In this document: in pieces, positions 21,634 to 31,687 of the stretch
Position numbering within the stretch: the stretch's first letter is position 1
Layout: each line of letters opens with the position of its first letter
Origin: a virus
Direction: 5' to 3' (one strand)
DNA: 45,047 nucleotides
IMG/VR virus record: IMGVR_UViG_3300045141_000138
Span: 1-45,047 of that record
The notes under the pieces: model-generated
The model's input: the letters and a program-made list of their open reading frames with translations, nothing else
What the model was told of the DNA's origin: nothing
The model's database searches: none
Program-made: the position numbers and the translations under genes

Positions 21634-24600
21634 ATGGCCAAGACTTCTCCGATACATAACGTATTCGAAGGCGAGTTCTCGCCGCTATCTGAAGGCCGCG
21701 TGGACATCGACCGCTATCCGCGTGCGATGCGCTACATGCTGAACATGGTTCCGTGTCGTACGGGACCGGCCATAGGCCGTTCGGGCACGTTTTTCGAGCG
21801 CAAGTGCATTGAGCCGGCGTATGCGTCGAAGCTGCTGCCGTTCGAGTTCAACGAAGACGAAACTCTGCAACTGGAATTTGGCCACTATCTGCTGCGCTTT
21901 CATTACGAGTACAATACGATTGCTGCGTACCGCGAAGCGGCAATAAACTACATTACAGGCACAAATCCGTTTGCGTTCTACGCGCCCACGAACAACTTTG
22001 CCATTGGCGAGCATATCGTGTTCGCTGGCTTGGCCCCGCAACTGAATATGAACGGCGAGATTGTCAGAGTGACCGCTGTTTCTGGCGGCGTCGTGACGAC
22101 GGATGGCATAGCCGGCACTGACACGTTCGTATGGGGTGGTTCACCGACTGCGGCAGTCGTGTACGAGATCGCGACGCCTTACCGGCGCAACGACGTGCAG
22201 AATTTACGTTTGGTGCAAGAACTGAACGTGTGTTATTTGTTCTGCACGAAGACAGACGGTTCTGGCGACTACATGCCATACCATCTGAACAGGCTAAGCA
22301 CATTCAACTGGACATTACAGCCCTTCCCGCTTCAAGATGGGCCGTATATGGACATAAACCAGACAACCACGTATTTGATCCCAAATGGGAATGGTACGTG
22401 GATACCGAACATGACCAGTAACATCGCGCCAGCGCCGTTTGTAGCTGCGGCGAGCAGTGAAGTTGTTGGCCACGAAGCTTTTCGCGCATTTGACAGCGAT
22501 ATCGACACGTATTGGGAAGGCAACGCGTCACAAGAAGGCTGGTTGGAATTCGCATTCGAAAATGGCTTTACTAATTCGCTGCCGACGTTCAGCGGGCCAA
22601 CGTTTGGCAGCATGGTGATTTCAGCGTCAACGGAAGCGTCCGGTCACGCGGCATGGAAAGCATCGGACGCGAGCGCAGCAACGTATTGGCAATCGACCGG
22701 CAATCTGCCGCAGTCGTGGTATATCGACCTTGGCGCTGCGCAGACAGTACGCGAGTACGCGTTGCGTTCGCCCAAGCCGGCCGAATGGTACGCGCCGAAG
22801 AATTTTACGCTGGCGGGCTCGAATACCGGAACCAGTGGTCCGTGGGCCACCGTGGACACACGCGTCGGCATTCAGTGGGATAGCGGGCAGCGTAGACAAT
22901 TTACGGTCAAGACGCCGGGCGCGTATCGCTACTACCGGATAAACGTGACGGCAGTAAACAACGTGTATACGGTCGTCAAGCACCCGGCAGTTGGCACGAA
23001 GGGCAAGAAAGGCTATGTAGCCGCGTATACGACAACGACAGTCAGCCCGAATGTGACTGCGTTCACGCAAATGCAACTGAGCTATGGCAGCGGTACGCCG
23101 AAGTGCGTGGACGGCTATACGATCTATCTTGGCCGATACAACAAGGGCCAAGACGTGATCAACCATGCGCCGAAGACATGGTATTTCGAAGGCTTTGACG
23201 GCGTGAATTATCAGTTGCTTGATAGCCAGCAAGGCTATGAAGCTTGGGGCAATTTCCGTTCAAAGTATTTTCCGCTTAAAAACCGGGAGGCATATAAGAA
23301 GTATCGTATACGCATTAAGACAGTGGTTCAGGCTGGCGACGTAAATCCGCGTATCGGTAAGCTGGTCATGTCGTCGCCGGACGCGCCGCTGTTGCGGCTG
23401 ACGCCAACAAGCAAAAACGGCATTAACAACGGACAGGGCTTTTTGCCCACGGACGTTGGCCGCATGATCCGCGTGCGTGACGCCGATAATATATGGCGCT
23501 GGACGTATATAACGGCGGTATCGACCGTCGATCAGATATACCTTTCGATGCGCAGCACTGATCCGTTCGTGCTGAACAGCCAAGTGAAATTCTGGCGGCT
23601 TGGCTTATGGTCCAACACAACCGGCTGGCCAATCTGCGGCGTCTTGCACGAAGACAGATTGTTCTGTGCTGGCGCGAACGGCTTCCCCGATCACGTGGTG
23701 GGCTCGTATTCCGGTAACCACATGTTCTTTCAACAAGTCAACAACGTTGACGAAGTGCTGGACGCGCACGCCATCGTCATGCGCTGTAATAGTAGATTTA
23801 TGTCGCGTATCGTATGGCTGAAATCAGCAATCGAAGCATTACGTGTTGGCACAGGCAAGAACGAGTTCGTGATATCGACGCCAACGGATGGCGCATTGAC
23901 TGCGTCAAACGTGAAAGCGCGCATAACCACCCAGCGAGGCAGTTACCCGCACGAGAGCATATTCGTAGACAACGAAGTCGTGTTCTTGCAAGAAAGCGGA
24001 CGAGCAATATACAATCTATCATTTTCGCTGACGGCGACCGGTGTGCAAATTTACAAGTCAACGCTCATGTCGAAATACGGGCCGCACTTGCTACAGCCGC
24101 CCGTCGTGCAAATCGTGTATCAGCAAGAGCCGCACAGCGTCATATGGGGGCGACGTAGCGACGGCTCAGTCGTCGCAATGACGTACTCGACTGACGATGA
24201 CATATATGGTGGTCATCGGCACGATTTCGGCGCAAACATCAAAGACATGTCCACGCTGTACAGCCCGACCGACAAGCAGCACGCGTTGTGGATGGTCGCA
24301 ATGCGGCATGTCAACGGACAAGACGTTCACTACATCGAGCGGCTATATCGCTTTTGGGATTTTGGCGACGTGCTGTGGGAAGACGCGACGTATGTGGACA
24401 GCGCGTTGCGCTATTACGGTACTACGCCAATTGACAAGGTGTATGGGCTGAACCACCTTGAAGGCATGTACTTGAACGTGCTGGCTGATGGCATAACGTA
24501 TTTAGGGCTTGGGCCGGTCACGCATGGCATGTTGGCGCTGTTGCGCCCAGCCACGTACATCGTGGCTGGCTTGCCAATGATCACGCAAGGCGAGATCATC

Positions 24601-24930
24601 GCGCCTGAGAGCGGCGCTGGTGACGGCGGCACGGCGCAAGGCAAGTCCAAGCGCCCACATAGCGTAGTCTTAAGGCTATGGCAAAGCGCTGGTGGCGAGG
24701 TTGGCCGTTGGGACGAAGACCACGGCGAAATCATGTGGACGCCATGCGAATACAATTATCCACTCACAGCAAACATAGACGATATTACACTACGTGATTG
24801 CCTGACCAACGTTACAGTCTTGCCCGGTGGTTATGGGACATTGGGCACGGTGACATTCAGGCAGACGCAGCCGCTTCCGTTCAATGTGGCTGGCGTGTAT
24901 CCACAGACGTATGTGGAAGACGAACGATGA
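21634..24930 (+). CDS. Tail tubular protein B (T7 gp12-like nozzle) with discoidin-like insert
   Basis: The 1098-residue product opens with the nozzle signature (FEGEFSPLSEGRVDIDRYPR, then MVPCRTGPAIGRSGTFFE). T7 gp12 is about 790 residues, so roughly 300 are extra. Much of this extra lies at residues about 265-500, where two discoidin (F5/8 type C)-like units are seen: one around VGHEAFRAFDSDIDTYW, the other SGHAAWKASDASAATYW followed by SWYIDLGAAQTVREYALRSP. Such beta-sandwiches usually bind carbohydrate, so the nozzle may touch surface glycans. The rest is beta-propeller-like. It is coupled to the next gene by ATGA. Confidence 0.85.
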   Translation: MAKTSPIHNVFEGEFSPLSEGRVDIDRYPRAMRYMLNMVPCRTGPAIGRSGTFFERKCIEPAYASKLLPFEFNEDETLQLEFGHYLLRFHYEYNTIAAYREAAINYITGTNPFAFYAPTNNFAIGEHIVFAGLAPQLNMNGEIVRVTAVSGGVVTTDGIAGTDTFVWGGSPTAAVVYEIATPYRRNDVQNLRLVQELNVCYLFCTKTDGSGDYMPYHLNRLSTFNWTLQPFPLQDGPYMDINQTTTYLIPNGNGTWIPNMTSNIAPAPFVAAASSEVVGHEAFRAFDSDIDTYWEGNASQEGWLEFAFENGFTNSLPTFSGPTFGSMVISASTEASGHAAWKASDASAATYWQSTGNLPQSWYIDLGAAQTVREYALRSPKPAEWYAPKNFTLAGSNTGTSGPWATVDTRVGIQWDSGQRRQFTVKTPGAYRYYRINVTAVNNVYTVVKHPAVGTKGKKGYVAAYTTTTVSPNVTAFTQMQLSYGSGTPKCVDGYTIYLGRYNKGQDVINHAPKTWYFEGFDGVNYQLLDSQQGYEAWGNFRSKYFPLKNREAYKKYRIRIKTVVQAGDVNPRIGKLVMSSPDAPLLRLTPTSKNGINNGQGFLPTDVGRMIRVRDADNIWRWTYITAVSTVDQIYLSMRSTDPFVLNSQVKFWRLGLWSNTTGWPICGVLHEDRLFCAGANGFPDHVVGSYSGNHMFFQQVNNVDEVLDAHAIVMRCNSRFMSRIVWLKSAIEALRVGTGKNEFVISTPTDGALTASNVKARITTQRGSYPHESIFVDNEVVFLQESGRAIYNLSFSLTATGVQIYKSTLMSKYGPHLLQPPVVQIVYQQEPHSVIWGRRSDGSVVAMTYSTDDDIYGGHRHDFGANIKDMSTLYSPTDKQHALWMVAMRHVNGQDVHYIERLYRFWDFGDVLWEDATYVDSALRYYGTTPIDKVYGLNHLEGMYLNVLADGITYLGLGPVTHGMLALLRPATYIVAGLPMITQGEIIAPESGAGDGGTAQGKSKRPHSVVLRLWQSAGGEVGRWDEDHGEIMWTPCEYNYPLTANIDDITLRDCLTNVTVLPGGYGTLGTVTFRQTQPLPFNVAGVYPQTYVEDER

Positions 24931-25361
24931 TCGAGTTTAGACCACTGGAAGAGTGGCATATTGAGTTAATTCAGGCTCAAGAAACACAAGCCTTTGAGCA
25001 AGCGTATACGATCAGCCAGGACGCAATCCCCGATCTTGTGAAAAACTCGTTTTCCATGTCTTGCTGGCTTGACGGCAGGATCGTGGGCGCAGCCGGTGTA
25101 AGACCTATCTGGAGTGGTCGCGCTGCGGCTTGGGCGCTCTTGGGTAGGAATTCCCGGCCTGCCATGGTCGCCATCGTCAAGCAACTCCGGTTCGTCCTCG
25201 CCACGATGCCGATCAATCGCATAGAAATGACCGTACAGTCGGAATTTGGGCCGGGCTGTAGGCTGGCAGCGCTCTTGGGCTTTCAGCGCGAGGCGAGGCT
25301 TCCAGGCTTCTTTCCAGACGGTTCAACCGCCTATTTGTTTACACGCTTGAAACACGTTTAG
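24927..25361 (+). CDS. Small internal/assembly protein, T7 gp13-like (GNAT-like fold)
   Basis: The 144-residue product has a GNAT-like layout: MIEFRPLEEWHIELI at the start, SMSCWLDGRIVGAAGVRPIW as the central strand pair, MVAIVKQLRFVLATMPINRI, and RLAALLGFQREARLPGFF as the typical C-terminal substrate side. In T7-like phages the gene after the nozzle is gp13, with a related fold and a role in loading internal proteins. GGAAG lies 8 nt before the ATG, which overlaps the nozzle stop. Acetyltransferase activity cannot be judged. Confidence 0.65.
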   Translation: MIEFRPLEEWHIELIQAQETQAFEQAYTISQDAIPDLVKNSFSMSCWLDGRIVGAAGVRPIWSGRAAAWALLGRNSRPAMVAIVKQLRFVLATMPINRIEMTVQSEFGPGCRLAALLGFQREARLPGFFPDGSTAYLFTRLKHV

Positions 25362-25373
25362 AGGGTCTACGCC

Positions 25374-25832
25374 ATGGCAATGATGGGCGCGGTGCTAGGC
25401 GTAGTCGGTGGCGTCGTGCAAGGCATTGGCGCGATGCAGGCGCACAATGCGCAAGCCAAGGCCGACGAATACAATGCTGCTGTAGCTGTACGTAATCAGC
25501 AAGTTATTCACGAACAGACAGCAGCGGCAATTGATGATCAGCAACGAGCCGATAAACGCGATTTGTCCGCAATCAAAGTGGCGTTCGCGAGTAACGGCCT
25601 TTCGTACACAGGGTCAGCAACGGACTTGATGCTAGACACGGTGAATGCAAAAGCGCTGGGCATTCAACGTATTTCTTACCGTGGTCAACTGCAAGAGATC
25701 GAACAAACGGATAAACAGAACTTAGACCTTATGGGCGCGGCCGACGAACGTCAAGCGGCTGGTCTAAGTCTTGTTAGCGGCATACTTGGTGGCGTCAGCA
25801 GTGGTATTAGCTCAATGTCAAGGATGGCATAA
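25374..25832 (+). CDS. Internal virion protein, T7 gp14-like
   Basis: The 152-residue product starts with a Gly-rich hydrophobic helix (MGAVLGVVGGVVQGIGAMQA), followed by a long Ala/Gln-rich helix (QAKADEYNAAVAVRNQQVIH) and ends in a Gly/Ser-rich hydrophobic tail (LSLVSGILGGVSSGISSM). This matches the gp14 class, which leaves the virion and forms a channel in the outer membrane during DNA ejection. GAGGG lies 8 nt upstream. The gene order gp13-gp14-large internal proteins is conserved. Confidence 0.75.
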   Translation: MAMMGAVLGVVGGVVQGIGAMQAHNAQAKADEYNAAVAVRNQQVIHEQTAAAIDDQQRADKRDLSAIKVAFASNGLSYTGSATDLMLDTVNAKALGIQRISYRGQLQEIEQTDKQNLDLMGAADERQAAGLSLVSGILGGVSSGISSMSRMA

Positions 25833-28800
25833 ATGCCGGCAATTCCGCTTCCAGCGCCTGCACAAGTACGGCAGATTAGCGCACAAGTCGGCGCGCCACA
25901 GTCGGAAGCAACCAGCGAAGCTTTTGGCGGCGCGGCTGGTACTGCGCTCGAAGGGCTAGGCGGTGCAATTGGCGCGCTTGGTCAATCTATTGGTGAATAC
26001 GCTGCAAAACAGAAAGGCAAGGCTGACGAGCTAGCTTCGGCTACTTCGCTTGCGAACAGTAGCTTTGCGCCAACAGCCAATGACATAACCATCAATTACC
26101 CGGACCCTACTGGTAAGGGCTTACCGGAAACAATGCAAACTGCGTATTTGAAGTGGACAAATGACCAGTACGAAGCCGACATAAAGTCCGGCATGTCGCT
26201 GGAAGCCGCGCAGCAAGCTAAGCTGTCGCGGCTGAGGCAAGCACCCGGTTATACCACCACTGCGGCCAACGACGCTATAAAGATGGCCAATAGCAATCAG
26301 GTGATGGCGTCTGATCAGGCTGCGGCTACGCAACTTGCTGATATACGTGTACATGGCCAAACCTCGCAGGCACAGATATTTCAACGAGAAAAGACGTTTT
26401 ACGACCAGACCGATAAGCGAACTGACATATCGCAAGAGCAAAAAGCAGTTCTCAAAAAGAATTTCTCCGACAACGCGGCCATTGCGCGCATACAAGCCGG
26501 CATGGAAGCAGCGACGAAATCGCCAACCGGCATAGCTGACTTGGCAGCGCTACGCCGCGAGGTAGAAAGCGAGTTCTATACATCAAGGCTAGACCCGAAG
26601 CATTTAGAGCTACAGCTTAACGCGCTTGACAGCGCGCAAAAGACGATGGTCGAGCAACAGAACGCGAAGCTTACTTCGCAGCTTGATCTGCTGAATGATC
26701 GTGCTGACAAGGCGGTCATACCGCGTGAAGAAATAAACGCTGCGTTTCAATTGCATGAAGGGCTTGCTGGTTCGATCACGCCGGAAGTTGAAAGAAAATA
26801 TAATGAGATAATGACCAAGCAGTCGTTCTATGTGGCGCATAACGGTCAGTCGTCAACGATGATAACCGCAGCCAAGAATGCGGTAGAAAACGGGCAACCA
26901 CCCGCTGGCGGCGCGCCATTGGCCGGTGGTGGCATACTGCGCAGCGCGCCGGCAGGAACAAGGCCGCTTGCGGAAAACGATCCACGCCTAGCGCCTGTGC
27001 GTACGGCTGACGGTCGTACGTTTATGGTAGACAAGCGCTTTCAACGCAATTTTCAAGGATTTATCAGCGATTACGAAAAAGCTGGTGGCGTGCTTGGGCC
27101 AAATACCGGCACGCTTGGCGAACGGCCAAACAACGGTTCATACCACCCGATTGGCGGCGCGATAGACGTTAACCAAGTAGGACGTGGAAAACGTGCTGGT
27201 GGTGTAACGCTGCCGTTGGCTGTTGAAGATCAGATTGCAGCGAAATGGGGCTTGCGATCAGGCAATCATTTTGCTGACAATGACAATGGGCATTTCGACG
27301 CTGGTGCCATTGGCGGACGTGGGGGTGGTGGCGCGGGTGGGCGTATTGGCCCAAGTGGTGGCGGGCTCAATTTCATTGGTGCGCTAGGTCATTTTGAAAG
27401 CAGCAATACAAATGTAACAAACCCGGAGATGACTTCATCCGGTAATGCGCGAGGCTGGCTACAGATCACGGATGATACGTGGAAAGAATTTGGCGGGCTT
27501 GCGACCGGCTATAAGACAGCACAAGACGCGCCGTATGCTGTGCAAGTGCAGATTGGCAGCAAGATACCAATGGGCCGTTGGGCAAAAGTAACGCTCGATA
27601 AGATGCGAGCGGCTGGGTTTACCATAGACCCGAACAAAACAATGGGTGAAAACGCAGCGGCTAACGGCAGTACGCTGGCTGGTGGCAGTGGCGCTAGCGA
27701 TGGTGCCATCCCGCAAGCACCACGAACTGCGGAGCAACAGATACAGATCGAAACGGCAGACAAGATGCTTGCGGCGCGCAACGCCGGTATAGCGTCGGAC
27801 CCGGTTTCGACGATGGCGCAAGGACCAAATGGCATGCCGATAGCCATACTGGATAGTCCAGAAGGCTATGCTCAGCGCGCCAAAGACTATGCGGCAATTA
27901 AGCAGATTGAGCCAACCGCCAACAAGCCTCTTACGATAAACGAAGCGGCTGAAAAGGGAGACTTGATGGAAAGCAACGATACCGCGGCAAAGGTAGCCTT
28001 TGCTGGTATGGTTGCAAGATGGCCGCAGCAAATGCAAGACGAAATGTGGAAACAAATCGGCGAGGCGCACCCGTTTGCTGCGGCGGCTGGCCGATTGTAC
28101 GCCAATGGTAAAGGCGATTTGGCCAACAGCGCTTTTGACGGCAAGACAGCTATGGACGAAGCGCAAAAAGGTGGTTCCGGTACGTTATGGGAGCCTGCGG
28201 CCAACAAGTGGATGCAGGCCAATATGGACGCGATCATGCGTGGCGTTGACCCGTCGCGTATTGCCGGCTTGCAACAAATAATAAAAGGTGTGTACGCGAG
28301 CAAATATGGCTTGGGCCAGGATTTGAACGCGCAAAACCTTCAGACTGTCGCAGAAGCCGTTACTGGCGGCACATTCGACAAAGTGAATGGCATGAGTACA
28401 ATCGTGCCAAAGGGTACAAATGGCGCTATGTTTGAAGCGGCATTACGAGCGCCAACACTTAATATGACAGACTTGTCAGTTACGCAAACGCCGCCAATGG
28501 CAGAAGACAGAAAGAGCCACGAACTTGTTCAAGTGCCGCCTTGGGACATAGCCAACGGCCATCCGATAGCCATAGGTGACGATAACTACAAGTTCATGGA
28601 CAACGATGGTGGTCTATGGCACACAAAAGGGCCACAAGGCGCGCAGATATACATTGCGCATTTGGACGCGCCAACGATAACGAAGCTGGCGTCAGACGCA
28701 ACACTCAGTGGCGCAAGCGCTGATCCGGCACTGACACCGGGAGCGCCAGCAGCGGCAACGGCTGGCGCAGCCAGCGAAGACAATAACCCGTATTTTGGTT

Positions 28801-29150
28801 CAGGCTTTGAACCACCACCAGCGCCGGCAACGCCAGCGGCTAGAGAATTTGTTACACGCCCGGATACGCCGATTATCACGCAGCCGCCAATCACGCCGCC
28901 AGCAGTACAGCCAACGCCAGCGGCGTCAGTAACTGGTGGTGTTACGATTGGTGGGCCGGTGCCGCCAATGGGCAACGTGAATGCTGATATGACAGTAAAG
29001 CGTGGCGTTGACTTGGAAAAGATATATCAGTCGAACGCCAAGACATTTGGCGACATACTCAAACGCAATGGCGCGAGTGACGATCAGGTCAGACGATCAG
29101 TGGAAGAGTACATTCAAAATATGCGTAGTCACGAAGCAAATCGGCAGTAG
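25833..29150 (+). CDS. Internal virion protein with M15-like peptidase and lytic transglycosylase domains, 1105 aa
   Basis: Residues about 1-370 are a helical scaffold-like part. Residues about 385-490 show a D,D-/L,D-peptidase-like domain with the zinc motif SYHPIGGAID (His then Asp seven residues on) and a final GHFD. Residues about 515-600 show a lysozyme-fold transglycosylase: HFESSNTN with the catalytic Glu near 521, followed by GNARGWLQITDDTW. The C-terminal half is helical with a Pro/Ala-rich tail. The virion would thus carry enzymes that cut both peptide and glycan bonds when the DNA tunnel crosses the cell wall. AAGGATGG precedes the start. Confidence 0.8.
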   Translation: MPAIPLPAPAQVRQISAQVGAPQSEATSEAFGGAAGTALEGLGGAIGALGQSIGEYAAKQKGKADELASATSLANSSFAPTANDITINYPDPTGKGLPETMQTAYLKWTNDQYEADIKSGMSLEAAQQAKLSRLRQAPGYTTTAANDAIKMANSNQVMASDQAAATQLADIRVHGQTSQAQIFQREKTFYDQTDKRTDISQEQKAVLKKNFSDNAAIARIQAGMEAATKSPTGIADLAALRREVESEFYTSRLDPKHLELQLNALDSAQKTMVEQQNAKLTSQLDLLNDRADKAVIPREEINAAFQLHEGLAGSITPEVERKYNEIMTKQSFYVAHNGQSSTMITAAKNAVENGQPPAGGAPLAGGGILRSAPAGTRPLAENDPRLAPVRTADGRTFMVDKRFQRNFQGFISDYEKAGGVLGPNTGTLGERPNNGSYHPIGGAIDVNQVGRGKRAGGVTLPLAVEDQIAAKWGLRSGNHFADNDNGHFDAGAIGGRGGGGAGGRIGPSGGGLNFIGALGHFESSNTNVTNPEMTSSGNARGWLQITDDTWKEFGGLATGYKTAQDAPYAVQVQIGSKIPMGRWAKVTLDKMRAAGFTIDPNKTMGENAAANGSTLAGGSGASDGAIPQAPRTAEQQIQIETADKMLAARNAGIASDPVSTMAQGPNGMPIAILDSPEGYAQRAKDYAAIKQIEPTANKPLTINEAAEKGDLMESNDTAAKVAFAGMVARWPQQMQDEMWKQIGEAHPFAAAAGRLYANGKGDLANSAFDGKTAMDEAQKGGSGTLWEPAANKWMQANMDAIMRGVDPSRIAGLQQIIKGVYASKYGLGQDLNAQNLQTVAEAVTGGTFDKVNGMSTIVPKGTNGAMFEAALRAPTLNMTDLSVTQTPPMAEDRKSHELVQVPPWDIANGHPIAIGDDNYKFMDNDGGLWHTKGPQGAQIYIAHLDAPTITKLASDATLSGASADPALTPGAPAAATAGAASEDNNPYFGSGFEPPPAPATPAAREFVTRPDTPIITQPPITPPAVQPTPAASVTGGVTIGGPVPPMGNVNADMTVKRGVDLEKIYQSNAKTFGDILKRNGASDDQVRRSVEEYIQNMRSHEANRQ

Positions 29151-29155
29151 CCAAT

Positions 29156-31687
29156 ATGGTTGATTTTCTGTTTGGTTCCGACAGTCCATTTCAGACGCGG
29201 GCGCGGCCAGATCAGCTTGCGACCACGGATATTGACGGACCACCGTCGCTGCTTGGCATTAAAGAAGCGTACAACGCATCAAACGCAATGCACAAGTTTG
29301 CGTATGAGCTACGCGTTGGCGACGAACTCGCGGCCAACGACGCAAAGCTAAGAGCGGCTGGCTACAACCCGCCATCGCTTGCCGATACTGCGTACCACGT
29401 GCCGATCATTGGCTCGTATATAAGTGATTTCACTGCGGCTACTGCGTTTCAGACAGTCATGGCGAATGGCGCTCAAATAGCTGGGCCAGACGAACGATAC
29501 GACGCTGCAACGGAGCGCACATACAAAGAGCGTATAGCCGTTCAAGATACGAATAAGATGATTGCCGAGGCACAGACCAAGCGTCCCGACCTTGGTATCA
29601 AGACACTGGACGACATACACAATGGCGTGCTTGACGAATTGCGACGTGCGCAGACGGAAGACCCGCAATACGGCGGTTTTGTGCGTAACGTTCTTGGCGG
29701 CTTCATAGGATCGTCGCTCGATATATTCAGCCCGGCTGATCCGTGGTCAGCAGTCAAAGTAGGCGGGCTGTTCCTTGGCGGCGTTGGGCCAAACGCAGTA
29801 GCACGTGCGTTGTCAGTCGGCGCAATGAACGCTGGCTTGACAGCGTTGGAGCTAGGCACAGACACAGGACGAACGCGTAAACTGCTTGGCATGCCGCCGC
29901 TTACGTCAAGTGACATCGTGTCTTCGGCTGTGTCGGCTTTTGCGCTGGGCACACTGGCCGGTGGTATTGGCGAGTTTGCGGCTGGCGCGCATGGCCGCGC
30001 GGCAATGGACGATCAGTTTAGCTGGCTGAGCCCGGCCAAACGCGAAGTCAAAAACGATCAGATCATGCAAACTGGCGTACAGCGGCTGGACGCGGCAGCG
30101 GCAACGCCGCCATTGCCGCCAGCGCCGCCAGCAGCGGGACCATTGCCGCCCGACATAGCAGCGCTCGCGGCGCGGCCGGCTGGGCCGACTGCGTTTCAGC
30201 GCATGGGCGCGGGCGAGATACCGGAAGCCGCGCCGCTAACCTCAGAGGGGGCACCAGCGCTTCCGGGGCTACCTCCCCCCGCTCCGGTAGCCGGCACACC
30301 CCTAGAACGCGCCCAGGCCGCTCTCAGGCCCGCTGCGGAGCCCGTCGCGCCACTCAGGCCGGTCGATCAAATGGCGGGCTCGCCATTGGCCTATGTGCCA
30401 CGTGACCAACGCGTTGCGCTCGCAATTCTCGACAAGTTCGAAACACGTGCATCGAAAATACGTCAAGCAAAAGCAGCGGATCACGCAGGCAGTCAGCTAC
30501 AGACTGATGGTGTGGCACCACAGGATTTGATTGCACCGTCGCGGCCGTTAAGCGAGACGGCTACGTCAATGCCTGACATACGTGAATGGCAAGGCGCTGG
30601 CGCTGGGCAGGCACAAGACGTAGTGCTACCAGCCGAGTTCAAGCAGCGAATATCCGCACACGTAGATCATATGATTTCGGAAGATAATTCGCCAACTGTT
30701 GAAGATGTAGTGGCGCGGCAATTCGACCCGGAAACATGGAAGCGTTCAGACGCAATATTGACGCAACTGAACCTCGCACGCGAGCAATTGGGCCGCGCTA
30801 TTCGCTTGCACGAGAAGACAAGGGCCGGCGACGCAAAAGCGTTGGACGAAATGGTCATGCAGCACGAAGGCGAGCGCATGGCCGCGAGATCGGCTGGCGG
30901 CAAGGCCGCAGCAACACAGCGTATTGACCAAACAATACGTTATTACAATGATCTGAAGAAAGTTCGTCCCGGTGGTACAACGCCAGAAGCGCCGCCGCAC
31001 TTGGACTTGGTAAGGCTCGCGCAACGCGTTGCCGACTATGAAGCCAAGCGTGACGCGATATTTCCTGATCTGGAACAATCGAAAGCAAATTCGCAAGGCG
31101 AATTTGGTTTGCGTGCTGCGGAAGCGCAAGCGTTCGAGGAACGCATGCGAGCCGGCGCAAACGATTGGATCAATTCGCCATGGCGTTATCCAAAGGGTTA
31201 TCGTCGGCCAAAAGACGCGCCGAAAAACCCGTATGAAGTGACGTTGCTGAAAGGGCCGACGAAGCAAGAGCTATTCGCTGAGCGCGAGTTACAGCTACCG
31301 CAGTTGACCACGCCAGAGGCAGCGGCTGGTGCAAAGCCGGGCGAGGCACCGGTAGACGTGGCAACGCGTGTCAACAACGAAAAGCAAAAGACAGCAATTG
31401 AGACAAGCGTAGAAGACACGTACAAGCAGATTGGCGATTTCGTGAAGTCGCTTGAAGCTGTGACTACGTCAATGAAAGTGCCGCAGGCTTCAAAGATCAT
31501 AAAGCCGGGCGAAGAACCACCAGTGCCGTCATTGCCGTCGGGCATGACATTGCCTGATCTCGCAAAGATGCAGCATGCGTTTGTGCTTGATAATGGTAAG
31601 ACAGGCAATCTGTCGGCTGCGTGGAAAGAAGTACAAGCTGAGCTAGACGCGTTCAAAGCATTCGAGAAATGTTCAAAGGTGCCATAA
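29156..31687 (+). CDS. Large internal virion protein, 843 aa
   Basis: No enzymatic motif is seen. The chain starts MVDFLFGSDSPFQTRARPDQ and has a hydrophobic Gly/Ala-rich region (about 185-265, e.g. VLGGFIGSSLDIFS and FALGTLAGGIGEFAAGAHG) that could insert into membrane. A Pro-rich linker (about 310-400) and a charged helical C-terminal half follow. Position among the giant internal proteins suggests a gp15/gp16-type core or ejection protein. It starts 5 nt after the preceding stop and ends abutting the next gene. Confidence 0.7.
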   Translation: MVDFLFGSDSPFQTRARPDQLATTDIDGPPSLLGIKEAYNASNAMHKFAYELRVGDELAANDAKLRAAGYNPPSLADTAYHVPIIGSYISDFTAATAFQTVMANGAQIAGPDERYDAATERTYKERIAVQDTNKMIAEAQTKRPDLGIKTLDDIHNGVLDELRRAQTEDPQYGGFVRNVLGGFIGSSLDIFSPADPWSAVKVGGLFLGGVGPNAVARALSVGAMNAGLTALELGTDTGRTRKLLGMPPLTSSDIVSSAVSAFALGTLAGGIGEFAAGAHGRAAMDDQFSWLSPAKREVKNDQIMQTGVQRLDAAAATPPLPPAPPAAGPLPPDIAALAARPAGPTAFQRMGAGEIPEAAPLTSEGAPALPGLPPPAPVAGTPLERAQAALRPAAEPVAPLRPVDQMAGSPLAYVPRDQRVALAILDKFETRASKIRQAKAADHAGSQLQTDGVAPQDLIAPSRPLSETATSMPDIREWQGAGAGQAQDVVLPAEFKQRISAHVDHMISEDNSPTVEDVVARQFDPETWKRSDAILTQLNLAREQLGRAIRLHEKTRAGDAKALDEMVMQHEGERMAARSAGGKAAATQRIDQTIRYYNDLKKVRPGGTTPEAPPHLDLVRLAQRVADYEAKRDAIFPDLEQSKANSQGEFGLRAAEAQAFEERMRAGANDWINSPWRYPKGYRRPKDAPKNPYEVTLLKGPTKQELFAERELQLPQLTTPEAAAGAKPGEAPVDVATRVNNEKQKTAIETSVEDTYKQIGDFVKSLEAVTTSMKVPQASKIIKPGEEPPVPSLPSGMTLPDLAKMQHAFVLDNGKTGNLSAAWKEVQAELDAFKAFEKCSKVP

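Noticed and set aside
22627-23232. 201-aa minus-strand frame inside the nozzle gene
   Set aside because: Arg/Cys/His-rich shadow of a well-supported gene on the plus strand.
1300-28620. GGTGGTC / ATGGTGGTC as a genome-wide signal such as a Chi-like site
   Set aside because: Copies occur at 8265, 9486, 12264, 24207 and 28606, but many fall in Gly-Gly codons or inside hairpins; by eye I cannot show enrichment or strand bias.
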